The notes below the pieces were generated by a model. It was not told where the DNA came from and made no database searches. It saw only the letters and a program-made list of their open reading frames with translations. The position numbers and the translations under genes were made by a program. From Marinimicrobium sp. C6131 (GTDB lineage: Bacteria > Pseudomonadota > Gammaproteobacteria > Pseudomonadales > Cellvibrionaceae): 64,000 bases of DNA. The stretch spans positions 3,472,001 to 3,536,000 of the forward strand of contig NZ_CP110629.1 in assembly GCF_026153455.1 (NCBI RefSeq), written 5' to 3'. Shown piece by piece: positions 17,337-26,319 of this stretch. The stretch's first letter is position 1. Each line of letters starts with the position of its first letter.

Positions 17337-18596
17337 CTACTTCCGCTTCATGGACAGGAAGAACTCATCATTGGTCTTGAAGTCCTTCAGCTTGTCCACC
17401 AGGAACTCGGTTGCGGCCACGTCTTCCATGTCGTGCAGCAGGCGGCGCAGAATCCAGGCGCGCTGCATTTCATCTTCCTTCATCAACAGGTCTTCGCGAC
17501 GGGTGCCGGAGCGGCGCACGTTGATGGCGGGGTAAATACGCTTCTCGGCGATTTTCCGATCAAGGTGCAGTTCGAGGTTACCGGTGCCTTTGAATTCCTC
17601 GTAAATCACTTCGTCCATCTTCGAGCCGGTATCCACCAGCGCGGTGGCGATGATGGTCAGGCTGCCGCCCTCTTCAATATTCCGGGCCGCACCGAAGAAC
17701 CGCTTGGGGCGCTCCAGGGCGTGGGCGTCCACACCACCGGTGAGTACTTTACCGGAGGAGGGGATCACGGTGTTGTAAGCGCGGGCGAGGCGGGTGATGG
17801 AGTCGAGCAGAATGATCACGTCTTTCTTGTGTTCCACCAGGCGCTTGGCCCGCTCGATCACCATGTCGGCCACCTGCACGTGACGGGCCGGCGGCTCGTC
17901 AAAGGTGGAGGCGACCACTTCGCCGCGCACCGAGCGCTGCATTTCGGTCACTTCTTCCGGACGCTCGTCAATCAGCAGAACGATCAGGTGGCACTCGGGG
18001 TTGTTGCGGGTAATCGCCTGGGCAATGTTCTGCATCATCAGGGTTTTACCGGCTTTGGGCGGTGCCACGATCAGGCCGCGCTGGCCTTTGCCGATGGGAG
18101 AAATCAGATCGATGATACGTGGAGTCAGATCTTCGGTGGAACCGTTACCGGCTTCCAGGCGCAGACGCTCATCGGGGAACAGGGGGGTGAGGTTTTCAAA
18201 CAGGATTTTGTGCTTGGAACTTTCGGGCTTGTCAAAGTTGATCTCGTTGACCTTGAGGAGGGCGAAGTAACGTTCGCCTTCCTTCGGGGGCCGGATCTTG
18301 CCCGCAATGGTGTCGCCGGTGCGCAGATTGAAGCGGCGAATCTGGCTGGGGGAGACATAGATGTCGTCCGGGCCGGCCAGGTAAGAGCTGTCGGCCGAGC
18401 GCAAAAAGCCAAAGCCATCCTGCAGAATTTCCAGGACGCCGTCGCCGTAGATGTCTTCACCGCTCTTGGCGTGGCGCTTTAGGATATTGAAGATGATGTC
18501 CTGTTTGCGCGAACGGGCCATGCTTTCCAGCCCCATTTCCCGCGCGATGTCGATCAGTTCTTCGATGGGTTTGGTTTTCAGGTCGGTTAAATTCAT
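17337..18596 (-). CDS. rho: Transcription termination factor Rho
   Basis: The ATG at 18596 (MNLTDLKTKPIEELIDIARE) gives the standard 419 residues. An upstream in-frame start at 18779 adds 61 non-homologous residues and is rejected. The N-terminal SAP-like helices and cold-shock-type RNA-binding domain (GFGFLRSADSSYL, DIYVSPSQIRRF) are followed by the RecA-like ATPase with P-loop PPKAGKT, Walker B VIILLDSITRLARAYN and the R-loop region. It is the hexameric helicase that ends untranslated transcripts. The upstream neighbour is trxA, as in E. coli and Pseudomonas. A leader of about 390 bases leaves room for autoregulation. Confidence 0.98.
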   Translation of the reverse strand: MNLTDLKTKPIEELIDIAREMGLESMARSRKQDIIFNILKRHAKSGEDIYGDGVLEILQDGFGFLRSADSSYLAGPDDIYVSPSQIRRFNLRTGDTIAGKIRPPKEGERYFALLKVNEINFDKPESSKHKILFENLTPLFPDERLRLEAGNGSTEDLTPRIIDLISPIGKGQRGLIVAPPKAGKTLMMQNIAQAITRNNPECHLIVLLIDERPEEVTEMQRSVRGEVVASTFDEPPARHVQVADMVIERAKRLVEHKKDVIILLDSITRLARAYNTVIPSSGKVLTGGVDAHALERPKRFFGAARNIEEGGSLTIIATALVDTGSKMDEVIYEEFKGTGNLELHLDRKIAEKRIYPAINVRRSGTRREDLLMKEDEMQRAWILRRLLHDMEDVAATEFLVDKLKDFKTNDEFFLSMKRK

Positions 18597-18986
18597 ACAG
18601 TGTGACTTTGGTGTGAAGGTTAATGGATTTGTTGTTGCACGAAAATTGTGATTTTGCGCGTGCGGGACTGGTGGTGCCGGGGTGCCGTTATCTCTGCTTA
18701 CAGGCTGACTGCAGGCCAGGGTGGCTGAGCCACAGAGCGCCGAAACAGGGAGAACAAGCGGGAATTTAATGGAAATCAACTGGCGTTTCAGTCAACTCCC
18801 CGGAGCTGCCCATCGATTTGGCTGGTCCATCAATCTGGATGGTGGTTCAGAGCTGAATCAAGGCCGGGCAAACATCGAATGAAGGGAGTATAGCGATAAA
18901 CGCCGGGTAGTGCAAAGGCGCAGCGGTTTGTCCGTCACGCGTCCGGCAACCACCCGCCATGCGGGGGCTGCCGACGGGGGTCGGGC
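18597..18986 (-). other. Long rho leader / trxA-rho intergenic region
   Basis: About 390 bases with no convincing gene. Directly after the trxA stop there is an imperfect GC-rich hairpin (18941-18975, GTCCGGCA facing TGCCGAC) without a T-run. The rest is C-rich on the coding strand near 18600-18720, which is compatible with rut-like Rho binding and autogenous control as in E. coli rho. No leader peptide could be assigned. Confidence 0.5.
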
Positions 18987-19316
18987 TTACAGAGCGCCTT
19001 CGATAAACTCGACCAGTTGCTGTTTGGACAGCGCGCCGACTTTGGTGGAGTCCGGTTCGCCGTTTTTGAAGATGATCAGCGTCGGGATACCACGGATGTT
19101 GAATTTGCCGGGGACTTCTTTGTTGGCGTCCACATCCATCTTGGTGATTTTGATCTTGTCACCATGGGTGCCGGCCAGCTCGTCCAGGATCGGGGCGATC
19201 ATTTTGCAGGGACCACACCAGGCCGCCCAGAAATCAACCAGTACGGGCTTGTCGGCCTTCAGGACTTCGGCCTCGAAGCTCTCGTCAGTGACGTGCACTA
19301 TAGCGTCGCTACTCAT
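18987..19316 (-). CDS. trxA: Thioredoxin TrxA
   Basis: 109 residues of a classic thioredoxin with the active site WCGPC at residues 33-37 (redox cysteines 34 and 37). The buried Asp in VLVDFWAAW and the cis-proline in RGIPTLIIF are present. It is a cytoplasmic dithiol reductant for ribonucleotide reductase, methionine sulfoxide reductase and others, recharged by thioredoxin reductase (not in this window). GGAGAC lies 8 bases before the ATG. It precedes rho on the same strand, the conserved gammaproteobacterial order. Confidence 0.97.
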   Translation of the reverse strand: MSSDAIVHVTDESFEAEVLKADKPVLVDFWAAWCGPCKMIAPILDELAGTHGDKIKITKMDVDANKEVPGKFNIRGIPTLIIFKNGEPDSTKVGALSKQQLVEFIEGAL

Positions 19317-19542
19317 AAAGCTGTGTCTCCAAATCGGTATCGTGAGTGAAGCGGTGTCGACCGCGCCAAGCGGGTCGTGGCCGCTTTATACGTGTGCCAG
19401 CATAATAAGGATTGCATTGCGGCCAGGCAAGGGGCAAAAAGCAATGGCGCTTATAAATGCCAACAATATAAAAGCCTATGCTGGTAGTAACGTTTAATTA
19501 TATATGGGGGCCAATAGCTGAATTTCAATATCGATAAAGCAC

Positions 19543-21234
19543 TCAGCCACGGTACTCCTCAAGGGCTTCAAAGGGGCGGTTCAGGTCCTCCACCTGCGGT
19601 GCCAGAGCGTCCAGATCCTCATCGTCGCCTTCCACCCGGGAGGCGGCCGTGGGCAGCAGCACCCGGAAACAGACGCCCGCCACATCCAGAGGGGTAAAGG
19701 TGAGCTTGCCCCCCTTGCGTCGGGGTTGGACCTCCAGTGCCCAGCGGGGTATGGCGGGGTTTTGAGGATCCAGCAGGGTCTCCCGAGCGCCTGTGGGATC
19801 CAGTTCGAGCGCGAGGGTGTCCTGACTGCCCGTCGGGGTCAACTCGACCCGGGTGATGGCTTGTTCAAAGTCCCATTCCAGGGCGGTGGCCCCGGGGGCG
19901 GACGGGTCGCTCAGGGTCTGCGCCCGCCGGCATTGCGGCTGACCGTCCTCGTTCAGGGTGACTTCGATCACTTCGGTGGTCAGCTGTCCGTCGGCCAGGG
20001 CGATACGCAGGGAATAATAGGCGGATCGGTTCTCGATGTTTTCCACCTGCACCCGCCCTTCATACCCTTTGACGATCTCCTGTACAAAGAACAATCCGAG
20101 CCCCTTGCCGTGATGCTCCCGGGCGCGGCGGGTGGAGTAGCCGAGCTGGAAAATCTGCTCCATGGCGTCCGGGTCGATATGCGGGCCCCGGTTGTACACC
20201 GCGAGTTCGACCCGGGCCCCGCGCTGGCCCAGGGTAAGTGCAACGCGGTTGTATTTGGATTTGGCTTTTTTACGGGCGAAGAACTGGGCGTTTTTCAGCA
20301 GGTTTTCCAGCATCAGCACAAAATGGTTCTCGTTCCCGAGCAGACTGTCGGTCGGGTCCAGGTAAGCGCGGAACTGAGGGTCATCGTCCAGAGTCAGTCG
20401 CTCATTGGCGCGCTCATCCAGCGCTTCGAGACGGGTTGGAGAGTCCTGCAGCAGGGGCGCGAGCGCTTTCAGCGTCGCTCTTCGTGGCAGATAGTCCGGG
20501 CGATGGGGGACGGCCTCGGAGGTATCATCGTTGAGTAAGCGCTGGTAATAGTGCTCCTCACACTCGCACAACTGGTTGCCGATGTGCAGGGCAATATTGT
20601 CCGTGGTGGACAGGTCCAGCAGGTCCCAGAGGTAGCGCATGGCATCGAAGGCGTCCCGATCCCGGGCATGGTCCTCATCGCTCGGGTACTGGCCCTGTTC
20701 CAGGTGAGCCTGCAGGGCCGTCTGTACCTTGTCAAAGCAGATGACCCCGTTGTGGCGCACTTCGGCGGCGATGCTTTTGAAATGCAGAAATTTCTCGTCG
20801 TACTCGATGTACTCCAGCAGCTTTTCGCTGATGAACAGTTTCAGTTTGTCGGCGTGCCCGGCGTAAGTGTGAGCCTTGAGTTGCAGTTGTTTCTTGCTCT
20901 GCCAGACCTGGTTCAGTTCGGTACGCAAGCGCTCGATGTCCCGGTCAAAGGCGCTCAGCCGCCGGCTGTGGTGGAACACATCGCGCAGGATCAGCAGGGC
21001 AAAGATCAACAGCGCCGCCAGTTTGACCTCCAGCGTCTGAAGCAGTGGGTGCAGACGGTAGCCGTCGGGCATCAGGCCGAACTCGCGCAACAGCTGGGGC
21101 TCGCCCGCCGCCAGCAGGTAGGCGCCCAGCGCCAACCCGGCCAGGCTGCTCAGCCAGGGAAAAGCCACCCGTCGCGGGCGAACCGCGGGAGGGCTGGCGG
21201 CGGAATCAACCGCCTTGTCGGAGGTCTCGGCCAC
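19543..21234 (-). CDS. Membrane sensor kinase-like protein with split GHKL ATPase domain
   Basis: The GTG at 21234 is chosen because AAGGAG (21243-21248) lies 8 bases upstream, giving 563 residues; the longer reading overlaps the previous gene. Two hydrophobic helices (about 25-43 and 70-85) lead into a long coiled helical region. His161 (AAEVRHNGVICFDK) is the best phosphoacceptor candidate, but no canonical H-box is present. The ATPase domain has N-box LENLLKNAQ (about 308-316), G1 YNRGPHI and G2 GKGLGLFF (about 376-383). The usual last strand (AGVCFRVLLP, about 519-528) comes only after a ~95-residue beta-rich insertion. It follows the response regulator by about 11 bases and is presumably its partner. 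Confidence 0.72.
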   Translation of the reverse strand: MAETSDKAVDSAASPPAVRPRRVAFPWLSSLAGLALGAYLLAAGEPQLLREFGLMPDGYRLHPLLQTLEVKLAALLIFALLILRDVFHHSRRLSAFDRDIERLRTELNQVWQSKKQLQLKAHTYAGHADKLKLFISEKLLEYIEYDEKFLHFKSIAAEVRHNGVICFDKVQTALQAHLEQGQYPSDEDHARDRDAFDAMRYLWDLLDLSTTDNIALHIGNQLCECEEHYYQRLLNDDTSEAVPHRPDYLPRRATLKALAPLLQDSPTRLEALDERANERLTLDDDPQFRAYLDPTDSLLGNENHFVLMLENLLKNAQFFARKKAKSKYNRVALTLGQRGARVELAVYNRGPHIDPDAMEQIFQLGYSTRRAREHHGKGLGLFFVQEIVKGYEGRVQVENIENRSAYYSLRIALADGQLTTEVIEVTLNEDGQPQCRRAQTLSDPSAPGATALEWDFEQAITRVELTPTGSQDTLALELDPTGARETLLDPQNPAIPRWALEVQPRRKGGKLTFTPLDVAGVCFRVLLPTAASRVEGDDEDLDALAPQVEDLNRPFEALEEYRG

Positions 21235-21245
21235 GATGCGGCTCC

Positions 21246-22028
21246 TTAATCTGATTGGACCGGCTTCCAGCAATAGGCGCCGAGGTCCCCGAAGGTGACA
21301 ATGCCTTCTCCCCGCTGGCACAAGGCCATGAAATCCAGGGCCGGTTGAGCCCGCTGAATGGCGTGGCGCAGAGTTTTGATGTGCTGGCGGTAATTGGCGT
21401 AGGAAAAGCGTTCCGGGTCGGCCTCCAATGCCTCGGCCATTTGCAGGGTGGATACCGGCCGGGGTGAGGCTTCCACCAGATAACGCAGAATTTTCCGGGG
21501 TGTCGGGCCCAGTGGGCGACGGGGATTGTTGGGGTTCATCAGCTTGTGGCCGTGCCAGAAGACTTCCCAGGTGACCTTGTCCAGCGTCAGTGGCCCACTG
21601 GTGAGCTGTTCGGTTTTGGGGGCTTCACGTTGACGCAGGGCCGCCTTGATCCGCCAGCACAAGACCGCTTCGATATTGCGTTGATGCTTGGCGATGAAAT
21701 CCTGAATGCCGCCCTGCTCGAACGCACTCTGCTCAATATCCGTGCCGCTGTACTCGGACAGATAGACCTGGGGGACGTCGGGCCATTTGCGCTGCAGTGC
21801 CCGGGAGACCGAGGCGCCAGCGGTGTCCCGGCCGTTCATCTGGGCGTCCAGCAGGGCGATATCCGGCGCCTGGCCGGCGTCGCTCTGCTTGATATGCTGG
21901 CAGGCTGCTTCGGCGAACCGGAATACGCGCACACGGGTGGGCCGACCATCAAAATCGGTGGCCTCGAGTACCGGCTGGAACTTTTCGATCCAGTGGGACT
22001 GATCTTCAACCCAGAGTATGTCTGCCAT
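21246..22028 (-). CDS. Response regulator with winged-helix DNA-binding domain
   Basis: The ATG at 22028 (MADILWVEDQSHWIEK) gives 260 residues; an earlier ATG at 22112 adds an unrelated N-terminus. The receiver domain (1-135) has the acidic pair WVEDQ, the phosphoacceptor Asp in DIALLDAQMNGRDT, the Ser switch in YLSEYSG and the conserved Lys in DFIAKHQ. The C-terminal half (about 150-255) is an OmpR-like winged helix (GPTPRKILRYLVEASPRPVS...YRQHIKTLRHAI). It lies upstream of the kinase-like gene on the same strand and is divergent from the membrane protein/VWA pair, whose shared promoter region it may control. No clear Shine-Dalgarno precedes the start. Confidence 0.78.
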   Translation of the reverse strand: MADILWVEDQSHWIEKFQPVLEATDFDGRPTRVRVFRFAEAACQHIKQSDAGQAPDIALLDAQMNGRDTAGASVSRALQRKWPDVPQVYLSEYSGTDIEQSAFEQGGIQDFIAKHQRNIEAVLCWRIKAALRQREAPKTEQLTSGPLTLDKVTWEVFWHGHKLMNPNNPRRPLGPTPRKILRYLVEASPRPVSTLQMAEALEADPERFSYANYRQHIKTLRHAIQRAQPALDFMALCQRGEGIVTFGDLGAYCWKPVQSD

Positions 22029-22214
22029 GGACAAAGTGTAGCATTGGCTGCCAGAAAGGCTGTGATGGCGGTCACTCTTGGGCAAAGCCGCCTTCTTCCG
22101 ATGCGTCAACAATCTCCGTGCCTGACCAACTCACCGATTTTTCACTGACGTTCGCGATACTTCGAGTCAAGCCAATCCACTGATTGGCACAGTCATTGAT
22201 TCGGAGGATTCAAC

Positions 22215-23687
22215 ATGTTCAATCAACTACTGACCCTCTGGTCGGATTCGCCAGCACTCTCGCTGGCGATCTGGCTGGTGATTCTGGTGGTGGTGCTCTA
22301 TCTGGGGCGCCGCCATGCCCATCAACTGTTTCGCGCCAGTGGCCGGGCCGTACACGGGGCCATGCGCCTGTGGAGCCGGTCCATTGGCCAACTGGAAGAT
22401 CGCCTGGTGGCGCGCAACCGGGATGTTCTGCTGGCCATGGGGCGTCGCTCGGCGGAAGCCGCCATCGAGCGGGACTTCAACCGGGTGCACACCATCATGG
22501 AGCGGGATCTGAGCCGCTACCCCAATCTGCACCGCAAGATTGCCGACGCCATCGAGAAAATCGAGGCCGATTATCAGGAGGCCAGCGATGCGCCGCCGCT
22601 ACCACCGGCCTGGTCGGAGGTGATCGAAACCGTCTCCGGTCTGCCCGGCAGCAGTGACCCGGCGGTGCACAAGGTGCTGGAAAACATCCGTGAGGTGATT
22701 GAAGACGCCCATAAAGAGACGTTGAAGCTGTATCAGAAAAGCAGCCGGGAACGGCACCGGATTCTGGCCGGCATGCAGCCCCAGTGGCGCTCCCTGGATC
22801 AGAACCTGAGCCAGGTGAAGCAGACCATTGATGGGCTGGATGAGCGCAGCAAGACCATTGATGAACAGATGCAGGAATACGCAGCGATTCGCGCCGGGGA
22901 AGACAAGGCGGTGAATTCCCTGACTGCGTCCTCCATGACCCAGTTTCTGATTGCCGGACTGGTGCTGGCCGTTGCCCTGATGGGCGGGCTGATCAACTTC
23001 CACCTGATCGCCATGCCCATGTCGGAGATGGTCGGCAGCAATAGCTATGTGGGCTCCATGCGCATTTCGGACGTCGCCGCGCTGGTGATTATCCTGTTGG
23101 AAGTGGCCATGGGGGTGTTTCTGTTGGAATCCCTGCGAATCACCCACCTGTTTCCGATCATCGGCAGTATGGATGACCGGATGCGCCGGCGGATGATGAT
23201 TGTCAGCCTGACGCTGTTGACCATTCTGGCCAGCATTGAGGCCTCACTGGCCTATATGCGCGACCTGCTGGCGCTGGACCGCGAGGCGCTCAACCAGACC
23301 CTGACCGGAGCCGCCGTGGTGGAGGCCCAGTTCCGTTGGATTCCCTCCATCGGTCAGATGGTGCTCGGTTTCATTCTGCCGTTTGTGCTGGCGTTTGTGG
23401 CGATTCCGCTGGAGTCGTTCATCCACTCCCTGCGCACCGTGGTGGGGGTGATGGTCGTGGCCCTGCTGCGCGGGCTGCGTCTGGTCGTGCGCCTGGTGGG
23501 CGGTATGGCCAATCATCTGAGCAAAATGCTGGTGCACCTGTATGACATGCTGATTGTGGTCCCTCTGGCCATTGAGCAGTGGGTGAGTCGCCCGCGTTCC
23601 AGTGAGCGCAAAGTCGACCGCGAGGACCCGCCCTGGGACGACAGTGAGGATCTGGAAACGACCAAAGTGGTGGGGGTGAAGCCATGA
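22215..23687 (+). CDS. Multi-helix membrane protein with long coiled-coil, function unknown
   Basis: 490 residues, with GGAGG eight bases before the ATG. One N-terminal helix (about 17-34) is followed by about 200 residues of charged, helical sequence (VHKVLENIREVIEDAHKETLKLYQKSSRERHR...VKQTIDGLDERSKTIDEQM). Four or five hydrophobic helices then span about 243-430, with short basic loops (MDDRMRRRMM). The C-terminal tail is acidic and soluble (EDPPWDDSEDLE). I do not recognise a named family. It overlaps the VWA lipoprotein gene by 4 bases (ATGA), so they are translationally coupled and probably act together at the inner membrane. Confidence 0.75.
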   Translation: MFNQLLTLWSDSPALSLAIWLVILVVVLYLGRRHAHQLFRASGRAVHGAMRLWSRSIGQLEDRLVARNRDVLLAMGRRSAEAAIERDFNRVHTIMERDLSRYPNLHRKIADAIEKIEADYQEASDAPPLPPAWSEVIETVSGLPGSSDPAVHKVLENIREVIEDAHKETLKLYQKSSRERHRILAGMQPQWRSLDQNLSQVKQTIDGLDERSKTIDEQMQEYAAIRAGEDKAVNSLTASSMTQFLIAGLVLAVALMGGLINFHLIAMPMSEMVGSNSYVGSMRISDVAALVIILLEVAMGVFLLESLRITHLFPIIGSMDDRMRRRMMIVSLTLLTILASIEASLAYMRDLLALDREALNQTLTGAAVVEAQFRWIPSIGQMVLGFILPFVLAFVAIPLESFIHSLRTVVGVMVVALLRGLRLVVRLVGGMANHLSKMLVHLYDMLIVVPLAIEQWVSRPRSSERKVDREDPPWDDSEDLETTKVVGVKP

Positions 23688-24391
23688 AGCGGACAACGGA
23701 AACAGCCATGAAGCCCGGCCTCGGTGTCGTTTGGCGCGGCGTTATCGCCGCCGCGCTGCTCGGTGCACTGAGCCTCATCAGCGCCTGCAGCGACACCCAG
23801 CGCCCGGATAACCGCGCCGTGTATCTGCTGCTGGATACCTCCGGGACCTACACCGAGGAACTGGACAAAGCGCAGTCATTGATTGCCTATCTGTTGGGTT
23901 CGCTGGACAGTGGTGATTCGATGGCGGTGGCCCTGATTGACGGCGGCAGCTTTACCGAGAAAAACATCGTCGCGAAAGTCACCTTTGACGATCGTCCGAG
24001 TGTGGCCAATGGCCAGAAGCGGGCGTTCAAGGAAACGTTGGACGAGGTGTTGGGGGGTATCGAGCGAGGGGCCGCCAATACCGACATCACCGGCGGCGTG
24101 ATTCAGGGCCACGACTATCTGACTGAAACCGGCGCCGGACAGCGCTACCTGTTTGTGTTCTCCGATCTGGAGGAAGATCTTCAGGAGGGGCAGATCCGGG
24201 ACTTTCCCATCGATATGTCCGGGGTGGAAGTCGTGGCCCTGAACGTCACCAAGCTGCGCCGGGACAACATCGACCCGCGGGATTACGCCAAGCGCCTGGA
24301 GCACTGGCAGGGCCGGGTGGAGTCCGGCGGCGGCCAGTGGCGGGTGATCAATGACCTGGAGCGGCTGGGCGACATGATTCAGTGGCGGTGA
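23684..24391 (+). CDS. VWA-like lipoprotein, partner of the membrane protein
   Basis: 235 residues with a lipoprotein signal ending in the lipobox LISAC (Cys35). The mature part begins AVYLLLDTSGTY, a D-x-S-x-T form of the metal-binding MIDAS motif of von Willebrand A domains. Later residues in ANTDITGGVIQG and LFVFSDLEED fit the other metal-contacting loops. The domain fills nearly the whole mature protein. VWA domains usually make metal-dependent protein contacts. The start codon overlaps the preceding stop (ATGA), and the gene ends 2 bases before the convergent chemoreceptor. The protein partner is inferred to be the coupled membrane protein. Confidence 0.78.
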   Translation: MKRTTETAMKPGLGVVWRGVIAAALLGALSLISACSDTQRPDNRAVYLLLDTSGTYTEELDKAQSLIAYLLGSLDSGDSMAVALIDGGSFTEKNIVAKVTFDDRPSVANGQKRAFKETLDEVLGGIERGAANTDITGGVIQGHDYLTETGAGQRYLFVFSDLEEDLQEGQIRDFPIDMSGVEVVALNVTKLRRDNIDPRDYAKRLEHWQGRVESGGGQWRVINDLERLGDMIQWR

Positions 24392-24393
24392 TG

Positions 24394-26019
24394 TTACACC
24401 CGGAAATGTGCAATCTGGGTGGACAGATGCCGCGACAACTCATTGAGATCCCGCGCGGTTTTCGTGGACCCCTGGGCGCTCTGATGGGCGCCCTGGACCA
24501 GTTCCACCACCCGCTCAATGTTCTTGTTGATCTCCTCGGCGGCGTAGCTCTGTTCCTCGGCCGCCGTGGCGATCTGGGCATTCATCTCACTGATGCTGGC
24601 GACGGCCCGGGTAATTTCGGCTATCGCCTCTCCGGCCTCGCCGGCACTGGCCACGGTGTTTTGCGCCTGCTCCTGGCTGGCGGTCATGGCGGACATGGCG
24701 TTGGCGGCGCCGGCCTGCACGGCGTCGATGATTTCGGCGATCTCCCGGGTGGAGTCCTGGGTTCGTCGGGCCAGGGTCCGCACCTCGTCGGCCACCACCG
24801 CAAAGCCGCGCCCCTGCTCGCCGGCCCGGGCCGCTTCAATGGCGGCGTTGAGGGCCAACAGGTTGGTCTGCTCGGCGACGTTCTGGATCACTTCGAGCAC
24901 ACTGCCAATCCGGTTGGTTTCACCCTCCAGTTGACGCATGGCCTCGGCGACGGAATTCACGTCGTCGGACAGGTGGTTGATCGAGTCCAGGGTGGACTCC
25001 ATCACCGAGCGACCGCGCCGGGCCCCTTCATCGGCCTGGGTGGCCGCCTCGGCGGCTCCCGAGGCGTTGTTGGCCACCTCCTGAACGGTGGAGGACATTT
25101 CGTTGACGGCGGTGGCCACCTGGTCGGTGGACTGTTCGGTATCGCCGGTCAGTCGGGTGATTTCATCGGCGTTCAGGTTGATGTGTTCGGAGGCGCGGTT
25201 GAGTTTCAGCGCCGAGTCTTTTACCGAGCCGATGACACCGCCCATCTCCGACTGTAGCCGGGTCAGGTTGTCGCTCAGTTGGCCCAGTTCGTCGGCTCGC
25301 TGGATGCGCACTTTGCCGGTGAAATCCCCTTGGGCCATTTGCTGGATGTGGTCCATCAAGGCTTTGAGTGGGCGCAGGAAGGCGGCTCGCAGCGTCCACC
25401 ACAGCAGCACCACCACCAGCAGGGCGACGCTCGCAATGGCCACTTGCGACCAGAAGCTGACCTGAGCGCTGCCCTGTTCGACGTCGCGGGTGAGTGTGGC
25501 GACAGTGGCACTGATGTGTTCGGCGGCCTCGTCCAGCAGTCGGCTGGGTTCCCGGTCGATGCCGGAGACGGCGTTATCACCCACCGTCGGGTCGTAGTTA
25601 CTGGCGCTGAAGGCTTCAAAACCGGTGCGGTATTCGCGGAACAGTGTCTGGTGGGCGTCGAGAAAGTCGGCTACGTCCTGGCGCACGGGGCCGGGCGCCA
25701 TTTGGCTGAGCAGTGCCTGCCCTTCGTTCTGGATGATGTTGTGCTGTTCTTCGAACTGCTTCCAGTACCGGACGCGTCGGCTGTCGTCGTACCCACGCAG
25801 GAGGACGTTTTTCCACTCCTGAACCTGGACTTTGAAGTCGAAGTTCATCTGGTTGATGGCCCGTTCCTGGGCGATGTTGACGGTAATCAGTTCGTTGTAG
25901 CGGTCCAGCCGCTGGTTCAACTGACTGATGGCGATCACCGCCGTCACCAGCAAGCCCCCCAACCCGAGCCCCACCACGGCCATCAGCCGAGTCTGCATGC
26001 TGCGCTTGATCCAGTTCAT
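24394..26019 (-). CDS. Methyl-accepting chemotaxis protein
   Basis: 541 residues; GGAGTT lies 7 bases before the ATG. Transmembrane helices at about 10-32 and 190-213 enclose a helical periplasmic domain of about 155 residues (VQVQEWKNVLLRGYDDSRRVRYWKQFEEQ), resembling a four-helix-bundle-type sensor. HAMP (214-266) is followed by the signalling domain with EQTNLLALNAAIEAARAGEQ at the hairpin tip and a C-terminus LSRHLSTQIAHFRV without a CheR-tethering pentapeptide. The signal is not predictable. It faces the VWA lipoprotein gene with a 2-base gap, and no chemotaxis genes are nearby. Confidence 0.93.
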   Translation of the reverse strand: MNWIKRSMQTRLMAVVGLGLGGLLVTAVIAISQLNQRLDRYNELITVNIAQERAINQMNFDFKVQVQEWKNVLLRGYDDSRRVRYWKQFEEQHNIIQNEGQALLSQMAPGPVRQDVADFLDAHQTLFREYRTGFEAFSASNYDPTVGDNAVSGIDREPSRLLDEAAEHISATVATLTRDVEQGSAQVSFWSQVAIASVALLVVVLLWWTLRAAFLRPLKALMDHIQQMAQGDFTGKVRIQRADELGQLSDNLTRLQSEMGGVIGSVKDSALKLNRASEHINLNADEITRLTGDTEQSTDQVATAVNEMSSTVQEVANNASGAAEAATQADEGARRGRSVMESTLDSINHLSDDVNSVAEAMRQLEGETNRIGSVLEVIQNVAEQTNLLALNAAIEAARAGEQGRGFAVVADEVRTLARRTQDSTREIAEIIDAVQAGAANAMSAMTASQEQAQNTVASAGEAGEAIAEITRAVASISEMNAQIATAAEEQSYAAEEINKNIERVVELVQGAHQSAQGSTKTARDLNELSRHLSTQIAHFRV

Positions 26020-26082
26020 TTTAGAACTCCTTTAAAACTTGTAAGCCGGGGCTGGTCGAGTGTGTCGCAGTCGGAAAGCCCA

Positions 26083-26199
26083 GAGCACTTGGGGTGAACC
26101 CTTCCAAGACACGCCGTAAACCCATCCTTGGGGGCTCGACGCGCGGAGTCCCTCCGCTTACGGTCTTGGAAGGGTTCACCCCAAGCGCTCCTCAGTGCC
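26083..26199 (+). repeat. Structured repeat, copy A
   Basis: The left arm 26083-26110 and right arm 26163-26190 are complementary over 28 bases with one mismatch. Inside are ACGCCGTAAA, CATCCTTGGGGGCTCG and a small hairpin GCGGAG-TCC-CTCCGC, then TTACG. CTCAGTGCC (26191-26199) follows the stem. The boxes match copies B, C and D while the arm sequence is unique to this copy. It lies downstream of rpiA. Confidence 0.85.
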
Positions 26200-26319
26200 G
26201 GCATCAATGGCCGTGGATTCGACGCACTTAAAACCAAATATAGAAGGGTTGTCGGCTGAAGGGCGTAATCCTTGATTGGCAGGTAGTAAAGTAGTTCTAG
26301 GAGAGGGGCCGGGAGGAAT

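Noticed and set aside
17256..18482. 408-residue plus-strand ORF
   Set aside because: It lies wholly opposite rho and ends of REP sequence; rho is unmistakable.
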